Positions 15,994-25,604 of a stretch of 64,000 bases of DNA are shown here, in pieces. Numbering within the stretch: the stretch's first letter is position 1; each line of letters opens with the position of its first letter. The position numbers and the translations under genes are program-made. Origin of the DNA: VXRJ01 sp965246995 (GTDB lineage Bacteria; Acidobacteriota; Vicinamibacteria; Vicinamibacterales; UBA8438); the NCBI GenBank assembly GCA_965246995.1, contig OZ252008.1:1364001-1428000 (forward strand), written 5' to 3'. A model generated the notes under the pieces. It made no database searches. It saw only the letters and a list, made by a program, of their open reading frames with translations, and was not told where the DNA came from.

Positions 15994-18771
15994 ATGCCAA
16001 AGAAGCCGTCGCCGACGAAGCGCAAATCCAGCCAGTCCGTTTCCCGGCCGCGCGCGAACGAGGCCGCGTCCAAGCCGAAGTACGTCTACTTCTTCGGCGG
16101 CGGCTCCGCCGAGGGCGACCGGACCATGCGCGATCTTCTGGGAGGCAAGGGCGCCAACCTGGCCGAGATGACCAACGCCGGTTTGCCGGTGCCGCCGGGC
16201 TTCACCGTGTCGACCGAGGCCTGCACCGTCTACTACGAACAGCGTCGCCGGGTGCCCGCGGCGATCGACGCCGAGATGGACCGGCATCTCGCCGAGCTGG
16301 AAGCGCTGGCCGGCGCGAACCTGGGGTCGCCGGATCAGCCGCTCCTGGTTTCGGTGCGATCGGGGGCGAAGTTCTCGATGCCCGGCATGATGGACACCAT
16401 CCTGAACCTGGGCCTCAACGATCGCGCTGTCGAAGGGTTGAAGGCACGCACGGCGAATGGCCGGTTCGCCTTCGACAGCTACCGGCGCTTCATTCAGATG
16501 TTCGGCAACGTGGTCCTGGAAATCCCGAAGGAGGTATTCGAAGAGGAGTTCGACGGGGTCAAGGCGCACCGGGGCGTCACCCTCGACACCGAGCTGGACG
16601 AGATCGCCTTGCGCGAGGTGGTCGACCGGTTCAAGGCGGTGGTGATCCGCCAGAGCGGCGAGCCGTTTCCGCTCGACCCCCGGCGTCAGCTCCGGATGTC
16701 GCGCGACGCCGTGTTCCGCTCCTGGCAGAACCCGCGCGCCAAGGAGTACCGGCGGATTTACGACATCCCCGATTCCATCGGGACCGCCGTCAACGTGCAG
16801 GCGATGGTGTTCGGCAACACCGGCGACAGCTCGGGTACCGGCGTCGGCTTCACCCGGAATCCGGCGACGGGCGCGAACGAGTTCTACGGCGAGTTCCTGA
16901 TCAATGCCCAGGGTGAGGACGTTGTTGCGGGAATCCGGACGCCTCAGCCGATCCAGGAGCTCGAGCAGGTGATGCCGCATGCCTACGAGGAGCTTCGAAG
17001 CATTACGAAGCGCCTCGAGCAGCACTACAAGGATGTCCAGGACTTCGAGTTCACCATTGAGGACGAGAAGCTCTACATGCTGCAGACGCGCAATGGGAAG
17101 CGCACCGGTTACGCCGCCGTGGTGATCGCCACCGACCTGGTCGCCGAGGGGGTGATCGAGCCGGAGGACGCGGTGCGCATGGTGGATCCCGACGCGCTGA
17201 CGCAGTTGCTGGCGCCCGTGTTCGATCCGGATGCCTGGGCTGCGTTGCCGGCGGTCACGCGCGGGCTGCCCGCATCGCCGGGCGCGGCCTGCGGGGAGGT
17301 GGTCTTCACCGCCGACGAGGCGGTGCGCTGGGCCGCCCAGGGCCGCGACGTGCTGCTGGTCCGGAAGGAGACGGTGCCGGATGACATTCATGGCATGCAT
17401 GTGGCGCAGGGCGTCCTGACCGCCACCGGCGGCATGACGTCGCATGCCGCGGTGGTCGGCCGCCAGATGGGTAAGCCATCGGTGGTCGGGGCGGGCGAGT
17501 TGCAGGTCTCCGAGACCGAGCGGGTGGTGAACGTCAATGGGCAGCGCTTCGAACAGGGCGACTACGTATCCTTCGACGGACTGACCGGCGAGGTGAAGAT
17601 CGGTCGCGTGTCGACGAAGCCGAGCGAGATTCTGCAGGTGCTGGCCGGCGAGATAAGCCGTCGCAAGTCGGACATCTACGGCCGTTTCTCGAAGCTGCTG
17701 AAGTGGTCCGACAAGGTCCGGCGACTTGGCATCCGCGCCAACGCGGACCAACCGGACCAGGCCGAGACCGCCTACGCCTTCGGCGCACGGGGGATCGGTC
17801 TTTGCCGTACCGAGCACATGTTCTTCGGCGAGGAGCGCATACCGATTGTCCAGCGCATGATCCTGGCCGAGACGGAACCCGAACGGCGGGCGGCGCTCGA
17901 CGAGTTGCTGCCGCTGCAACGCGAGGACTTCTATGGCGTCTTCAAGGCGATGCGCGGTCTGCCGGTCACCATCCGCCTCATCGACCCGCCGTTGCACGAG
18001 TTCCTGCCGAAGCGCGAGGAGTTGATGGTCGAAATCGCCCGCGGGGAGATGAAGGGTGGCGGGGCACACCTCGAAGAGCGGCGGGCACTGCTACGCCGGG
18101 TCGAGCAGCTCCACGAGTTCAACCCGATGATGGGGCACCGGGGCGTCCGTCTGGCGATCAGCTATCCCGAGATCACCGAGATGCAGTGCCGCGCCATCAT
18201 GGAGGCAGCCTGCCGGCTGGTGAAGGAAGGGACGAAGGTCATTCCCGAGATCATGGTCCCGCTGGTCGGGCACGTCGGCGAGTTCCGCGACCAGAAGGCG
18301 GTGATCGACCGGGTGGCGGCCGAGACAATGAGCACCGCCGGGGTCAAGGTGAGGTACCTGGTCGGGACGATGATCGAGATCCCCCGCAGCGTACTCGTCG
18401 CCGGTGCGATCGCGGCCGACGCGGACTTCTTCTCGTTCGGTACGAACGACCTGACGCAGATGACGTTCGGGTTCTCGCGGGACGATATCGGGAAGTTCCT
18501 GAAGGACTACCAGGACCGCGGCATCCTGACGCGCGACCCGTTCGAGACCATCGACATCGAAGGGGTCGGCGAGCTGGTCCGCCTCGGCGTCGAGCGGGGA
18601 CGCGACGCCAAGCCGAAGCTCAAGCTGGGGGTATGCGGCGAGCATGGGGGCGACCCCGCGTCCATCCATTTCTTCGAGGAAGTGGGGCTCGACTATGTGA
18701 GCGCCTCCCCGTTCCGCGTCCCCACGGCCAGACTGGCGGCGGCCCAGGCCGCCCTCGCTGACAGGGGCTAG
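15994..18771 (+). CDS. ppdK: pyruvate, phosphate dikinase
   Basis: 925 aa, normal for the family (about 875-950) with a short Lys-rich N-terminal extension (KKPSPTKRKSSQSVSRPR). It interconverts pyruvate + ATP + Pi and PEP + AMP + PPi. Seen in order: ATP-grasp domain (GGKGANLAEMTNAGLPVPPG; SVRSGAKFSMPGMMDTILNL), phosphohistidine domain with catalytic His in GGMTSHAAVVGRQMGKP (about residue 484), and the PEP/pyruvate barrel (FCRTEHMFF-like LCRTEHMFFGEERI, FGTNDLTQMTFGFSRDD, GVCGEHGGDP with the catalytic Cys). Followed closely by mutL. Confidence 0.97.
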   Translation: MPKKPSPTKRKSSQSVSRPRANEAASKPKYVYFFGGGSAEGDRTMRDLLGGKGANLAEMTNAGLPVPPGFTVSTEACTVYYEQRRRVPAAIDAEMDRHLAELEALAGANLGSPDQPLLVSVRSGAKFSMPGMMDTILNLGLNDRAVEGLKARTANGRFAFDSYRRFIQMFGNVVLEIPKEVFEEEFDGVKAHRGVTLDTELDEIALREVVDRFKAVVIRQSGEPFPLDPRRQLRMSRDAVFRSWQNPRAKEYRRIYDIPDSIGTAVNVQAMVFGNTGDSSGTGVGFTRNPATGANEFYGEFLINAQGEDVVAGIRTPQPIQELEQVMPHAYEELRSITKRLEQHYKDVQDFEFTIEDEKLYMLQTRNGKRTGYAAVVIATDLVAEGVIEPEDAVRMVDPDALTQLLAPVFDPDAWAALPAVTRGLPASPGAACGEVVFTADEAVRWAAQGRDVLLVRKETVPDDIHGMHVAQGVLTATGGMTSHAAVVGRQMGKPSVVGAGELQVSETERVVNVNGQRFEQGDYVSFDGLTGEVKIGRVSTKPSEILQVLAGEISRRKSDIYGRFSKLLKWSDKVRRLGIRANADQPDQAETAYAFGARGIGLCRTEHMFFGEERIPIVQRMILAETEPERRAALDELLPLQREDFYGVFKAMRGLPVTIRLIDPPLHEFLPKREELMVEIARGEMKGGGAHLEERRALLRRVEQLHEFNPMMGHRGVRLAISYPEITEMQCRAIMEAACRLVKEGTKVIPEIMVPLVGHVGEFRDQKAVIDRVAAETMSTAGVKVRYLVGTMIEIPRSVLVAGAIAADADFFSFGTNDLTQMTFGFSRDDIGKFLKDYQDRGILTRDPFETIDIEGVGELVRLGVERGRDAKPKLKLGVCGEHGGDPASIHFFEEVGLDYVSASPFRVPTARLAAAQAALADRG

Positions 18772-18776
18772 GCTCC

Positions 18777-20618
18777 GTGGTGCTGGCCACCCGCATCAGG
18801 CAGCTTCCCGCTGGTCTGGCGAATCAGATCGCTGCCGGCGAGGTGGTCGAACGCCCCGCCTCCGCCGTCAAGGAACTGATTGAGAACGCACTCGACGCCG
18901 GCGCCACCCGAATCGCGGTCACCATCGAGTTCGGGGGCAAGCGCCTGATCCGGGTCGAGGATGACGGCGAGGGGATGGTCCCGGCCGACGCTGCACTCGC
19001 GGTGGAGCGGCACGCCACCAGCAAGATCCGAACGCAGGACGATCTTGCTGCCATCGTGACGCTCGGCTTTCGGGGGGAAGCGCTCCCGAGCATCGCGTCG
19101 GTCTCGCACTTCAGATTGCGGACCCGGGCGCGGGGTGAGGGTAGCGGCACGGAAGTTCGCGTCGACGGCGGCAGTCCGCCTGCCGCGACCGAGACGGGCG
19201 CGCCCGAAGGGACACTGGTAGAGGTGCGGGATCTCTTCTACAACGTGCCCGCGAGGCGAAAATTCCTGAAGTCGGACGGCGCGGAAACGACGTACATCTC
19301 GCGGACTATGACGCAGATGGCGCTCGGCTACGTCGGCGTCGGGTTCACATTGCAGAGCGGTCCCCGGACCCTGATCGATTGTCCGCCCGCCTCCGACTTT
19401 GCCGAACGTTTCTTCCAGATCTACGGCGACCGGCCGGACCTCGTGTCGGTGAAGAAACAGGCCGGAGGCATCCGCGTTACGGGCCTCGCGGCAGCCCTGG
19501 CCGAGCAGGGACCGACGCGCGGACCGCAGCATCTCTGGGTGAATCGCCGCGCGGTCAAGGACAAGACGATCTTCCACGCGGTGAACCACGCCTACAGCCG
19601 CGCCACGATCAAGCCGCGTAGCCCCGAGGTCCACCTGTTCATCGAACTGCCGCCGGACCGGGTCGACGTGAACGTCCACCCGACGAAGGCGGAGGTCCGC
19701 TTCCTGGAGCAGTCGATGGTGCACGAGGTGGTGCGGCGGGGAATGCTGGAAGCGCTCGGGCAGGACGCGGTGCCGACGCTGTCGCTCGAACCGCCGCTTG
19801 CCCCGGCGCCCGAACCGCGCGACCGCTCCATTCCCGGAATAGTCAGCACCCTCGGCGCCGGCAGCCGTTGGCGGCCATCGAGCGGAGGGGGACGGAGACC
19901 GGGGGGCGTATCGGTGGCGCACGACCGCGAAACCGGCGCGCGCGCCCGTCCGGCGGACCACCTGACGCTTTCCACTGGCCGGGCGACGCCGCCGGTGGTC
20001 ACCTGGAACCCCGGTGGTTTCGAGGCGGGGGGCGCGGAGACGGCGCCGCTCATCCCGCTCGGTCAGTTCCGCGACACGTTCATCGTGGCGGTGGACAACG
20101 ACGGTGTAGTCCTGATCGATCAGCATGTCGCCCATGAGCGGATCCTCTTCGAGCAGGTGAAGGAACGGTTGACCTCGGGCCGCCTCGAGTCTCAACGGCT
20201 GCTCGACCCGCTCCTGATCGATCTGCCGCCCGGTGCCCGCGAGGCGCTTGCCGCCCACGCCGCGGATCTCGATCGCCTCGGCTTCGAACTCGAGGCCTTC
20301 GGCGGCGACAGTGTCCGCGTTGCGGCCGTCCCGGCGCTGTTCGACCGCGCCGCGTGCGAAGCGACGGTCCGAGCTCTGGCCAACGATCTGGAGGGGTTGG
20401 ACCGCGGCGCCAACCTCGAGGACGCCATCAGTCATATCGCCGCCACTACCGCCTGTCACGCCGCCGTGAAGGCGCACGATTCGCTGACGCGCGAGAAGAT
20501 GACCTGGATCCTGCAGGAACTTCGCCGGACGTCGTACTCCACCGTCTGCCCGCACGGCCGGCCGGTCCTCCTTCGTATTCCCCGCCACGAAATCGAACGT
20601 CGCTTCGAACGGATCTAG
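18777..20618 (+). CDS. mutL: DNA mismatch repair protein MutL
   Basis: 613 aa from a GTG start 5 nt after ppdK. GHKL ATPase motifs are intact: IAAGEVVERPASAVKELIEN, DAGAT, DDGEGM, RHATSKI and GFRGEALPSIASV. The C-terminal domain carries DQHVAHERILFEQ (about 447, a variant of the endonuclease motif DQHAxxERxxxE), TACHAAVKA and CPHGRP. This indicates a nicking-competent MutL like those of bacteria lacking MutH. Confidence 0.96.
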   Translation: MVLATRIRQLPAGLANQIAAGEVVERPASAVKELIENALDAGATRIAVTIEFGGKRLIRVEDDGEGMVPADAALAVERHATSKIRTQDDLAAIVTLGFRGEALPSIASVSHFRLRTRARGEGSGTEVRVDGGSPPAATETGAPEGTLVEVRDLFYNVPARRKFLKSDGAETTYISRTMTQMALGYVGVGFTLQSGPRTLIDCPPASDFAERFFQIYGDRPDLVSVKKQAGGIRVTGLAAALAEQGPTRGPQHLWVNRRAVKDKTIFHAVNHAYSRATIKPRSPEVHLFIELPPDRVDVNVHPTKAEVRFLEQSMVHEVVRRGMLEALGQDAVPTLSLEPPLAPAPEPRDRSIPGIVSTLGAGSRWRPSSGGGRRPGGVSVAHDRETGARARPADHLTLSTGRATPPVVTWNPGGFEAGGAETAPLIPLGQFRDTFIVAVDNDGVVLIDQHVAHERILFEQVKERLTSGRLESQRLLDPLLIDLPPGAREALAAHAADLDRLGFELEAFGGDSVRVAAVPALFDRAACEATVRALANDLEGLDRGANLEDAISHIAATTACHAAVKAHDSLTREKMTWILQELRRTSYSTVCPHGRPVLLRIPRHEIERRFERI

Positions 20619-20680
20619 CGCCGGCATCCCGCCGGTGGACAGTTCCACCGGGGGCTCGCGTTCCCTCCCGGTCAACTCGC

Positions 20681-20686
20681 TACAAT
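20681..20686 (+). promoter_or_regulatory. possible -10 box for the cupin/quinoprotein operon
   Basis: TACAAT 28 nt upstream of the cupin ATG at 20714, with an AGGA ribosome site in between. No recognisable -35. Confidence 0.35.
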
Positions 20687-20713
20687 AGGGGTCAATTCGG
20701 GAGGATCTCGATC

Positions 20714-21277
20714 ATGCAGACACGTCCGCTCCCGTTCGCACTCGTCGTCGCCGGCCTGGCCCTCCTTGCCACGCCGCCTCCGGCCGCGGCGCAGATCGAC
20801 TCGGCCACCGATGTCACGCGCGACGACTACCTGGCCGTCGTCAACGCACCCGAAGGAGGCATTGACCGCCAGGTGAAGGTCGTCGATATTGGCAAGTCGA
20901 ACGTGGCGGTCGGCATCCTTCACCGCGACGCCCTCGAGGCGTCGGACGGCCCGGCCCGCGGCATCGTCCATACGCTCGTGACCGAGGTGTACTACATCGT
21001 TTCGGGAGGCGGCACGCTGGTGACCGGCGGCGCCATCGGCGAGCGCCGCGACTTCCCGGCGGACAGCGAGGTCGTGACCGTTCTGGTAGGAGAGAGCTAT
21101 ACCGCAACCGCAACGGGCGGCGACGTGCGAGAAGTATCCGAGGGGGATATCGTGGTCATTCCGGGAGGCGTTTTCCATGGCTGGACGGAGATACCGGACC
21201 ATGTGAGATACCTCAGCATCCGGCCGGATCCAGACAGGGTGCTGCCGGCCGGCTACGTCCATCCGGTGATCGACTAG
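20714..21277 (+). CDS. secreted cupin-domain protein
   Basis: 187 aa. Signal peptide PFALVVAGLALLATPPPAAA, then a single cupin fold (VTEVYYIVSGGGTLVTGG as the first motif, GDIVVIPGGVFHGWTEIPDH as the second with its His). The usual HxH of motif 1 is not clearly present (TEVYYIV), so metal binding may differ. The ATG at 20714 is chosen for its ribosome site (GGGAGGATCTCGATC) and signal peptide. It is 13 bp ahead of the second quinoprotein dehydrogenase and probably co-transcribed. Confidence 0.8.
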   Translation: MQTRPLPFALVVAGLALLATPPPAAAQIDSATDVTRDDYLAVVNAPEGGIDRQVKVVDIGKSNVAVGILHRDALEASDGPARGIVHTLVTEVYYIVSGGGTLVTGGAIGERRDFPADSEVVTVLVGESYTATATGGDVREVSEGDIVVIPGGVFHGWTEIPDHVRYLSIRPDPDRVLPAGYVHPVID

Positions 21278-21290
21278 GAGGGACCGACAT

Positions 21291-23261
21291 ATGGCAGCAT
21301 GGAGCATCGGCGTCGCATCGGCAGCCTTGGCCATCGCGTTGCTGGCAGTGGGCGCTACGCCCGCCGGAGCGCAGACCGACAACGGCGAGTGGCGGAGTTA
21401 CGCGGGCGATGTCTCCAACACGCGCTACGCACCACTGAATCAGATTGACGCCTCCAATTTCAACGATCTCGAGGAGGCATGGCGGATCCAGACGCGCAAC
21501 TTCGGATCCGAGCCGGAGTTCAACTTTCAGGCGACGCCACTGATGGTGGATGGCGTCATCTACTCGACCGCCGGTCTGCGCCGCGCTGCGATCGCGGCTG
21601 ACGCCGGGACGGGCGAGTTGCTCTGGATGCATCGGCTCGACGAGGGAGAGCGAGCCGAAGTCGCGCCGCGTCGGCGGTCCGGCCGCGGCCTCGCGTACCG
21701 CGACGACGGAGGCGACGGACAGATCTTCTACGTCACCCCGGGCTACCGGCTGATCGGGCTGAATGCAAAGACCGGGGAGCGGCTGGCCGACTTCGGTAAC
21801 GACGGCATCATCGACCTGATGCAGAACATGGATCAGGAGATCGATCCGCTCGCGGGCGAGATCGGCCTGCACGCCACGCCCCTGGTGGCGGGCGACACAC
21901 TCGTCGTCGGAGCGGCGCATGTTCCCGGCAGCTCGCCCCGTTCGATGCGCAACACGAAGGGCTACGTTCGGGGTTTCGATGCCAACTCCGGCACCAGGAA
22001 GTGGATCTTCCACACCATCCCGGGCGCCGACGAGTTCGGCAACGACTCGTGGCTGAACGACTCGTGGCGCTACACCGGCAACACGGGAGTGTGGGGGCAG
22101 ATCGGCGCCGATCTGGAGTTGGGGATTGTCTACCTGCCGACGGAGATGCCGACCAACGACTATTACGGTGGTCACCGGCACGGCGACAACCTCTTCTCGG
22201 ACAGCATCGTCGCGGTTGACATCGACACCGGCGAACGGCTCTGGCACTACCAGGTGATCAAGCACGACGTCTGGGACTGGGATTTCCCTTGCGCACCGGT
22301 GCTGGTGGACGTCGTAATCGACGGCGTGGAGCGGAAGCTGATTGCCCAGCCGAGCAAGCAGTCATGGCTGTACGTGCTGGACCGCACGACCGGCGAGCCG
22401 ATCTGGCCGGTCGAGGAACGCGAAATGCCGGCTTCGGACGTGCCTGGAGAACTTCTCTCGCGGACGCAACTGTTTCCGACAAAGCCGCTCGCCTACGACC
22501 GGCAGGGGGTGAGCATCGACGACCTGATCGACTTCACGCCGGAGCTGCGGGCCGAGGCGGAGGAGCGCGTCGCGAACTTCCGGATGGGCCCGATCTTCAC
22601 GCCGCCGGTGGTGGCCGACCCGGAGGGTCCGTACGGCACGCTGATGCTGCCGTCGACGGGCGGGGGCACCAACTGGCCGGGCGGTTCGGTCGATCCGGAG
22701 ACGGGGATTTTCTACCAGTACTCCTTTACGCAGGTCGCCCCGCTCGGTCTCGTGAACGACCCGGAACGCTCCGACATGGACTACATCCGGGGGAATCCGC
22801 CCGGCGTATCTGCCCGCTTGCGCTCGCTCAGCATCGATGGCCTGCCGCTGATCAAGCCGCCGTGGGGGCGAATTACCGCGATTGACCTGTCAACGGGCGA
22901 GCACCTCTGGCAGATCCCGCATGGCGAGCCTCCCGACAACGTCCGGAACCACGCGGCGATTGCCGGGCAGGACCTGGGCCGTCTTGGCTGGATTGGCCGC
23001 GTCGGCACCCTGATCACGCCGACGCTGGTGATCGCGGGCGACCCCATCTCGTACACCACCGAGACCGGAGAGGTCGGCGCGATGCTCCGCGCGTATGACA
23101 AGGCGACCGGTGCGGAACTTGGCTCGGTCTTCATGCCGGCGGCGGTCTCCGGCTCGCCGATGACCTACCTGCACGAGGGGCAGCAGTACATCGTCACGGC
23201 GATCGGCAACGGGGGTCACGTCGGAGAGTTGATCGCCTACCGGCTGCCCACGACGGAGTGA
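21291..23261 (+). CDS. secreted PQQ-dependent dehydrogenase (quinoprotein, second copy)
   Basis: 656 aa with signal peptide (AALAIALLAVGATPAGAQ). Same architecture as the 4217 gene: EWRSYAGDVSNTRYAPLNQI, HDVWDWDFPCAPVLVDVVID, a PSKQSWLYVLDRTTGEPIWP blade and STGGGTNWPGGSVDPETG. No CxxCH. Lies between a cupin and a smaller propeller protein; the next gene starts inside its stop codon region, so they are coupled. Confidence 0.9.
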   Translation: MAAWSIGVASAALAIALLAVGATPAGAQTDNGEWRSYAGDVSNTRYAPLNQIDASNFNDLEEAWRIQTRNFGSEPEFNFQATPLMVDGVIYSTAGLRRAAIAADAGTGELLWMHRLDEGERAEVAPRRRSGRGLAYRDDGGDGQIFYVTPGYRLIGLNAKTGERLADFGNDGIIDLMQNMDQEIDPLAGEIGLHATPLVAGDTLVVGAAHVPGSSPRSMRNTKGYVRGFDANSGTRKWIFHTIPGADEFGNDSWLNDSWRYTGNTGVWGQIGADLELGIVYLPTEMPTNDYYGGHRHGDNLFSDSIVAVDIDTGERLWHYQVIKHDVWDWDFPCAPVLVDVVIDGVERKLIAQPSKQSWLYVLDRTTGEPIWPVEEREMPASDVPGELLSRTQLFPTKPLAYDRQGVSIDDLIDFTPELRAEAEERVANFRMGPIFTPPVVADPEGPYGTLMLPSTGGGTNWPGGSVDPETGIFYQYSFTQVAPLGLVNDPERSDMDYIRGNPPGVSARLRSLSIDGLPLIKPPWGRITAIDLSTGEHLWQIPHGEPPDNVRNHAAIAGQDLGRLGWIGRVGTLITPTLVIAGDPISYTTETGEVGAMLRAYDKATGAELGSVFMPAAVSGSPMTYLHEGQQYIVTAIGNGGHVGELIAYRLPTTE

Positions 23262-24493
23262 TGGGCCCGCTACGGACCGGGGCGACAATTCTGCTCGTCC
23301 TGGCGGTCGGTATCGGCTTGCGCGCGAACGACTGGCCGGAGTTTCGCGGACCGACCGGGCAAGGCCATGCGGATGACGCCGATGTGGCCCTTACCTGGAG
23401 CGAAACGGAACATGTCGCCTGGAAGGCACCGGTGCCGGGCCTCGGCTGGTCGTCGCCAGTGGTTGCCGGGGGACGCCTCTGGGTGACGACGGCGATGCCC
23501 GAGGGCGCCGGCAGTTCCTTGCGGCTGCTCGCGTACGACGTCGCGACCGGAGAGAACACGCGGGATGTCGAGGTGTTCGGCATCACGGAGGTGAACCCGC
23601 TCAACCCGAAGAACAGCCTCGCCTCGCCCACGGCGGTGCTCGATCCCGACGGCGAACGGATCTACGTTCATTTCGGCGCGACCGGCACGGCAGCGGTGAC
23701 ACCGGAGGGCGAGATCGTCTGGCGCAAGCGCTTTCCCTATGTCTCGCAGCATGGAAACGGCGGCTCGCCGATCCTGCATGAAGGCCGGCTGATCGTCAGC
23801 ATCGACGGCTACGACACGGCCTACCTGGTGGCGGTCGACGCACGCACCGGCGAGGAGCAGTGGCGCTCCATGCGGCCGGATCCCGTGTCGCAGGCCTACT
23901 CGACACCGATCGTGATCGACGTCGACGGCCGTGCGCTGATTGTCAACGTCAGCGCCTTCCGGACGTCGGCGCACGATCCGGCGACCGGCGATCAGGTCTG
24001 GGAAGTGGTCTACCCGAACGGGTTCTCGAACGTCCCGCGACCGGTCTACGGTCACGGCATGGTGTATCTGTCCACCGGTTTCCAGACGCCGACGCTGCTC
24101 GCGGTGCGCGCGGACGGCGAAGGCGACGTGACGCGGACCCATGTCGCGTGGCGGCTTCGACGCGGCGCGCCATTGACGCCGTCGCCACTGCTCGTCGGCG
24201 ACGAACTCTACCTCGTGACCGACTTCGGCATTGCCACGTGCGTCGATGCGCGGACCGGCGAGATCCACTGGCAGGAGCGCCTCGGCGGCAATCACTCGGC
24301 ATCGCCGCTGTATGCCGGCGGGCGCGTCTACTTCCAGAACGAAGAGGGGGTCACGACGGTGCTCGCCCCCGGTCCGGAATACCGGGAGCTGGCCAGGAAC
24401 CGTCTCGACGGCGTCACGCTCGCCTCGATGGCGGTTTCTGACGGTGCGTTCTTCGTCCGTACCGACTCGCACCTCTACCGCATCCAACAGTGA
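23258..24493 (+). CDS. secreted PQQ-like beta-propeller repeat protein
   Basis: 411 aa. Signal peptide in the first 25 residues, then DWPEFRGPTGQGHADD, a hallmark of outer-membrane-assembly-like PQQ-repeat proteins found in planctomycetes and acidobacteria, and successive blades with AxDxRTGEExW. Start is GTG 23258 or ATG 23261, both overlapping the previous stop. It lacks the active-site features of the full dehydrogenases, so it is more likely a binding or scaffold propeller than an enzyme. Confidence 0.85.
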   Translation: MMGPLRTGATILLVLAVGIGLRANDWPEFRGPTGQGHADDADVALTWSETEHVAWKAPVPGLGWSSPVVAGGRLWVTTAMPEGAGSSLRLLAYDVATGENTRDVEVFGITEVNPLNPKNSLASPTAVLDPDGERIYVHFGATGTAAVTPEGEIVWRKRFPYVSQHGNGGSPILHEGRLIVSIDGYDTAYLVAVDARTGEEQWRSMRPDPVSQAYSTPIVIDVDGRALIVNVSAFRTSAHDPATGDQVWEVVYPNGFSNVPRPVYGHGMVYLSTGFQTPTLLAVRADGEGDVTRTHVAWRLRRGAPLTPSPLLVGDELYLVTDFGIATCVDARTGEIHWQERLGGNHSASPLYAGGRVYFQNEEGVTTVLAPGPEYRELARNRLDGVTLASMAVSDGAFFVRTDSHLYRIQQ

Positions 24494-24517
24494 CGCCCCC
24501 GGCTGCGCTCGCAGCCG

Positions 24518-24523
24518 TATAAT
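24518..24523 (+). promoter_or_regulatory. -10 box upstream of the MBL-fold gene
   Basis: Consensus TATAAT 46 nt before the ATG at 24570. Immediately upstream is a GGCTGCG-CT-CGCAGCC inverted repeat (24501-24516), which could be an operator or a terminator of the preceding gene. No clear -35. Confidence 0.4.
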
Positions 24524-24569
24524 CCGATTTCGCATGGTGGTAGCCCAGCGGGCCGCTGAGGAGGGTGAG

Positions 24570-25439
24570 ATGCGTGAAATGACAAACGCGGCGGTGCTTC
24601 GGCTGGCGTTGGTGGGGGTGTGTGCCGGACTGACGATCGCGACGCTGGTCGTGGCCGGACAGGAGCCGGAGACGCTCAGCATCACGGAAGTGAAAGACGG
24701 ACTGTTCTACGTCAACGGTGTCGGGGGCAACGTGGGCGTGCGGGTTACCTCCGAGGGAGTGATCCTGATCGATGACAAGTTTCCGCGGAACGTCGACGGG
24801 ATCCGCGAGCAGGTCCGGTCGGTGACAAATCAGCCGATCCGCTACGTCGTCAACACCCACCACCACGGCGACCACGCGGGTGGCAACCCGGGCTTCATCG
24901 ACGAGGCGGAGATCGTCGCGCACGAGAATGCCCGGGCGAACATGATCCGGGGCGGGCAGGAGGCGCCGCCGCGGATTGTCTACGCCGACCGGACGGGCAT
25001 CCATCTGGGTGGCGCCGAGGTGCAGGCGCACTACTTCGGCCGCGGGCACACCAACGGCGATTCGGTCGTTTACTTCCCCGACCTGCGGACCATTCATGGT
25101 GGCGATCTCCTCCATGGCACCGCTCCGTTCATCGACTACGCGAACGGCGGGAGCAGCAAGGAGTGGCTAGGTGTCATCGACGGCATGCTGTCGCTCGACT
25201 TTGACACCGCCATTCCGGGGCACGGCAGTGTCATGACGCGCGCTGACGTCGAAGCGTTCCGTGATCAGTTCGTAGCCGTGCGCGAGCGGATGCATACGCT
25301 GATCGAGGGAGGCCTCCAGAAGGGGGATGCCGAGGCGCGGATTGTCACGCCGGAGTTGAGCTGGACCCAGGCCGAGAACGGACTGTTCATGCGCCGCAGC
25401 ATTCCCGGGTTCTACGACGAAATCGCAGCCGAGCGTTAG
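24570..25439 (+). CDS. secreted metallo-beta-lactamase-fold hydrolase
   Basis: 289 aa. The ATG at 24570 follows GAGGAGGG and gives a signal peptide or anchor (LRLALVGVCAGLTIATLVVA). Metal motif THHHGDHAGG is complete, with the later GRGHTNGDSVVYFP His, GGDLLH Asp and PGHG His. Similar to the quinoprotein relay-type MBL proteins of alcohol-oxidation operons, but the substrate is unknown. Its TAG stop lies inside the terminal CTAG of repeat copy B. Confidence 0.88.
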   Translation: MREMTNAAVLRLALVGVCAGLTIATLVVAGQEPETLSITEVKDGLFYVNGVGGNVGVRVTSEGVILIDDKFPRNVDGIREQVRSVTNQPIRYVVNTHHHGDHAGGNPGFIDEAEIVAHENARANMIRGGQEAPPRIVYADRTGIHLGGAEVQAHYFGRGHTNGDSVVYFPDLRTIHGGDLLHGTAPFIDYANGGSSKEWLGVIDGMLSLDFDTAIPGHGSVMTRADVEAFRDQFVAVRERMHTLIEGGLQKGDAEARIVTPELSWTQAENGLFMRRSIPGFYDEIAAER

Positions 25440-25602
25440 GAGCCCGTGGTGAAACCCGCACTACATTCGAGCGGCGATGCATCCCGCCTGAACGGCGTTG
25501 CTCCGCGGTCATATATGGCCAATATGTTCCCTCGTCGCGCCTTGTCAGGCCGGGCGCCTCACCGCTCTCGGTGCTACGCGGGGTCTCACCACGGGCTCCT
25601 AG
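25437..25602. repeat. MITE-like palindromic element, copy B
   Basis: About 166 bp, same body and orientation as copy A, with slightly diverged terminal inverted repeats (left end TTAGGAGCCCGTGGTGAAAC; right end one mismatch, GGGTCTCACC). It fills the whole gap between the MBL-fold gene, whose TAG stop it supplies, and the third quinoprotein, whose ATG begins 2 nt beyond the right end. Confidence 0.85.
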
Positions 25603-25604
25603 CA

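Noticed and set aside
15520..18069. 849-codon minus-strand open frame over ppdK
   Set aside because: Its final part is an alternate-frame reading of the ABC ATPase gene and the rest is antisense to ppdK.
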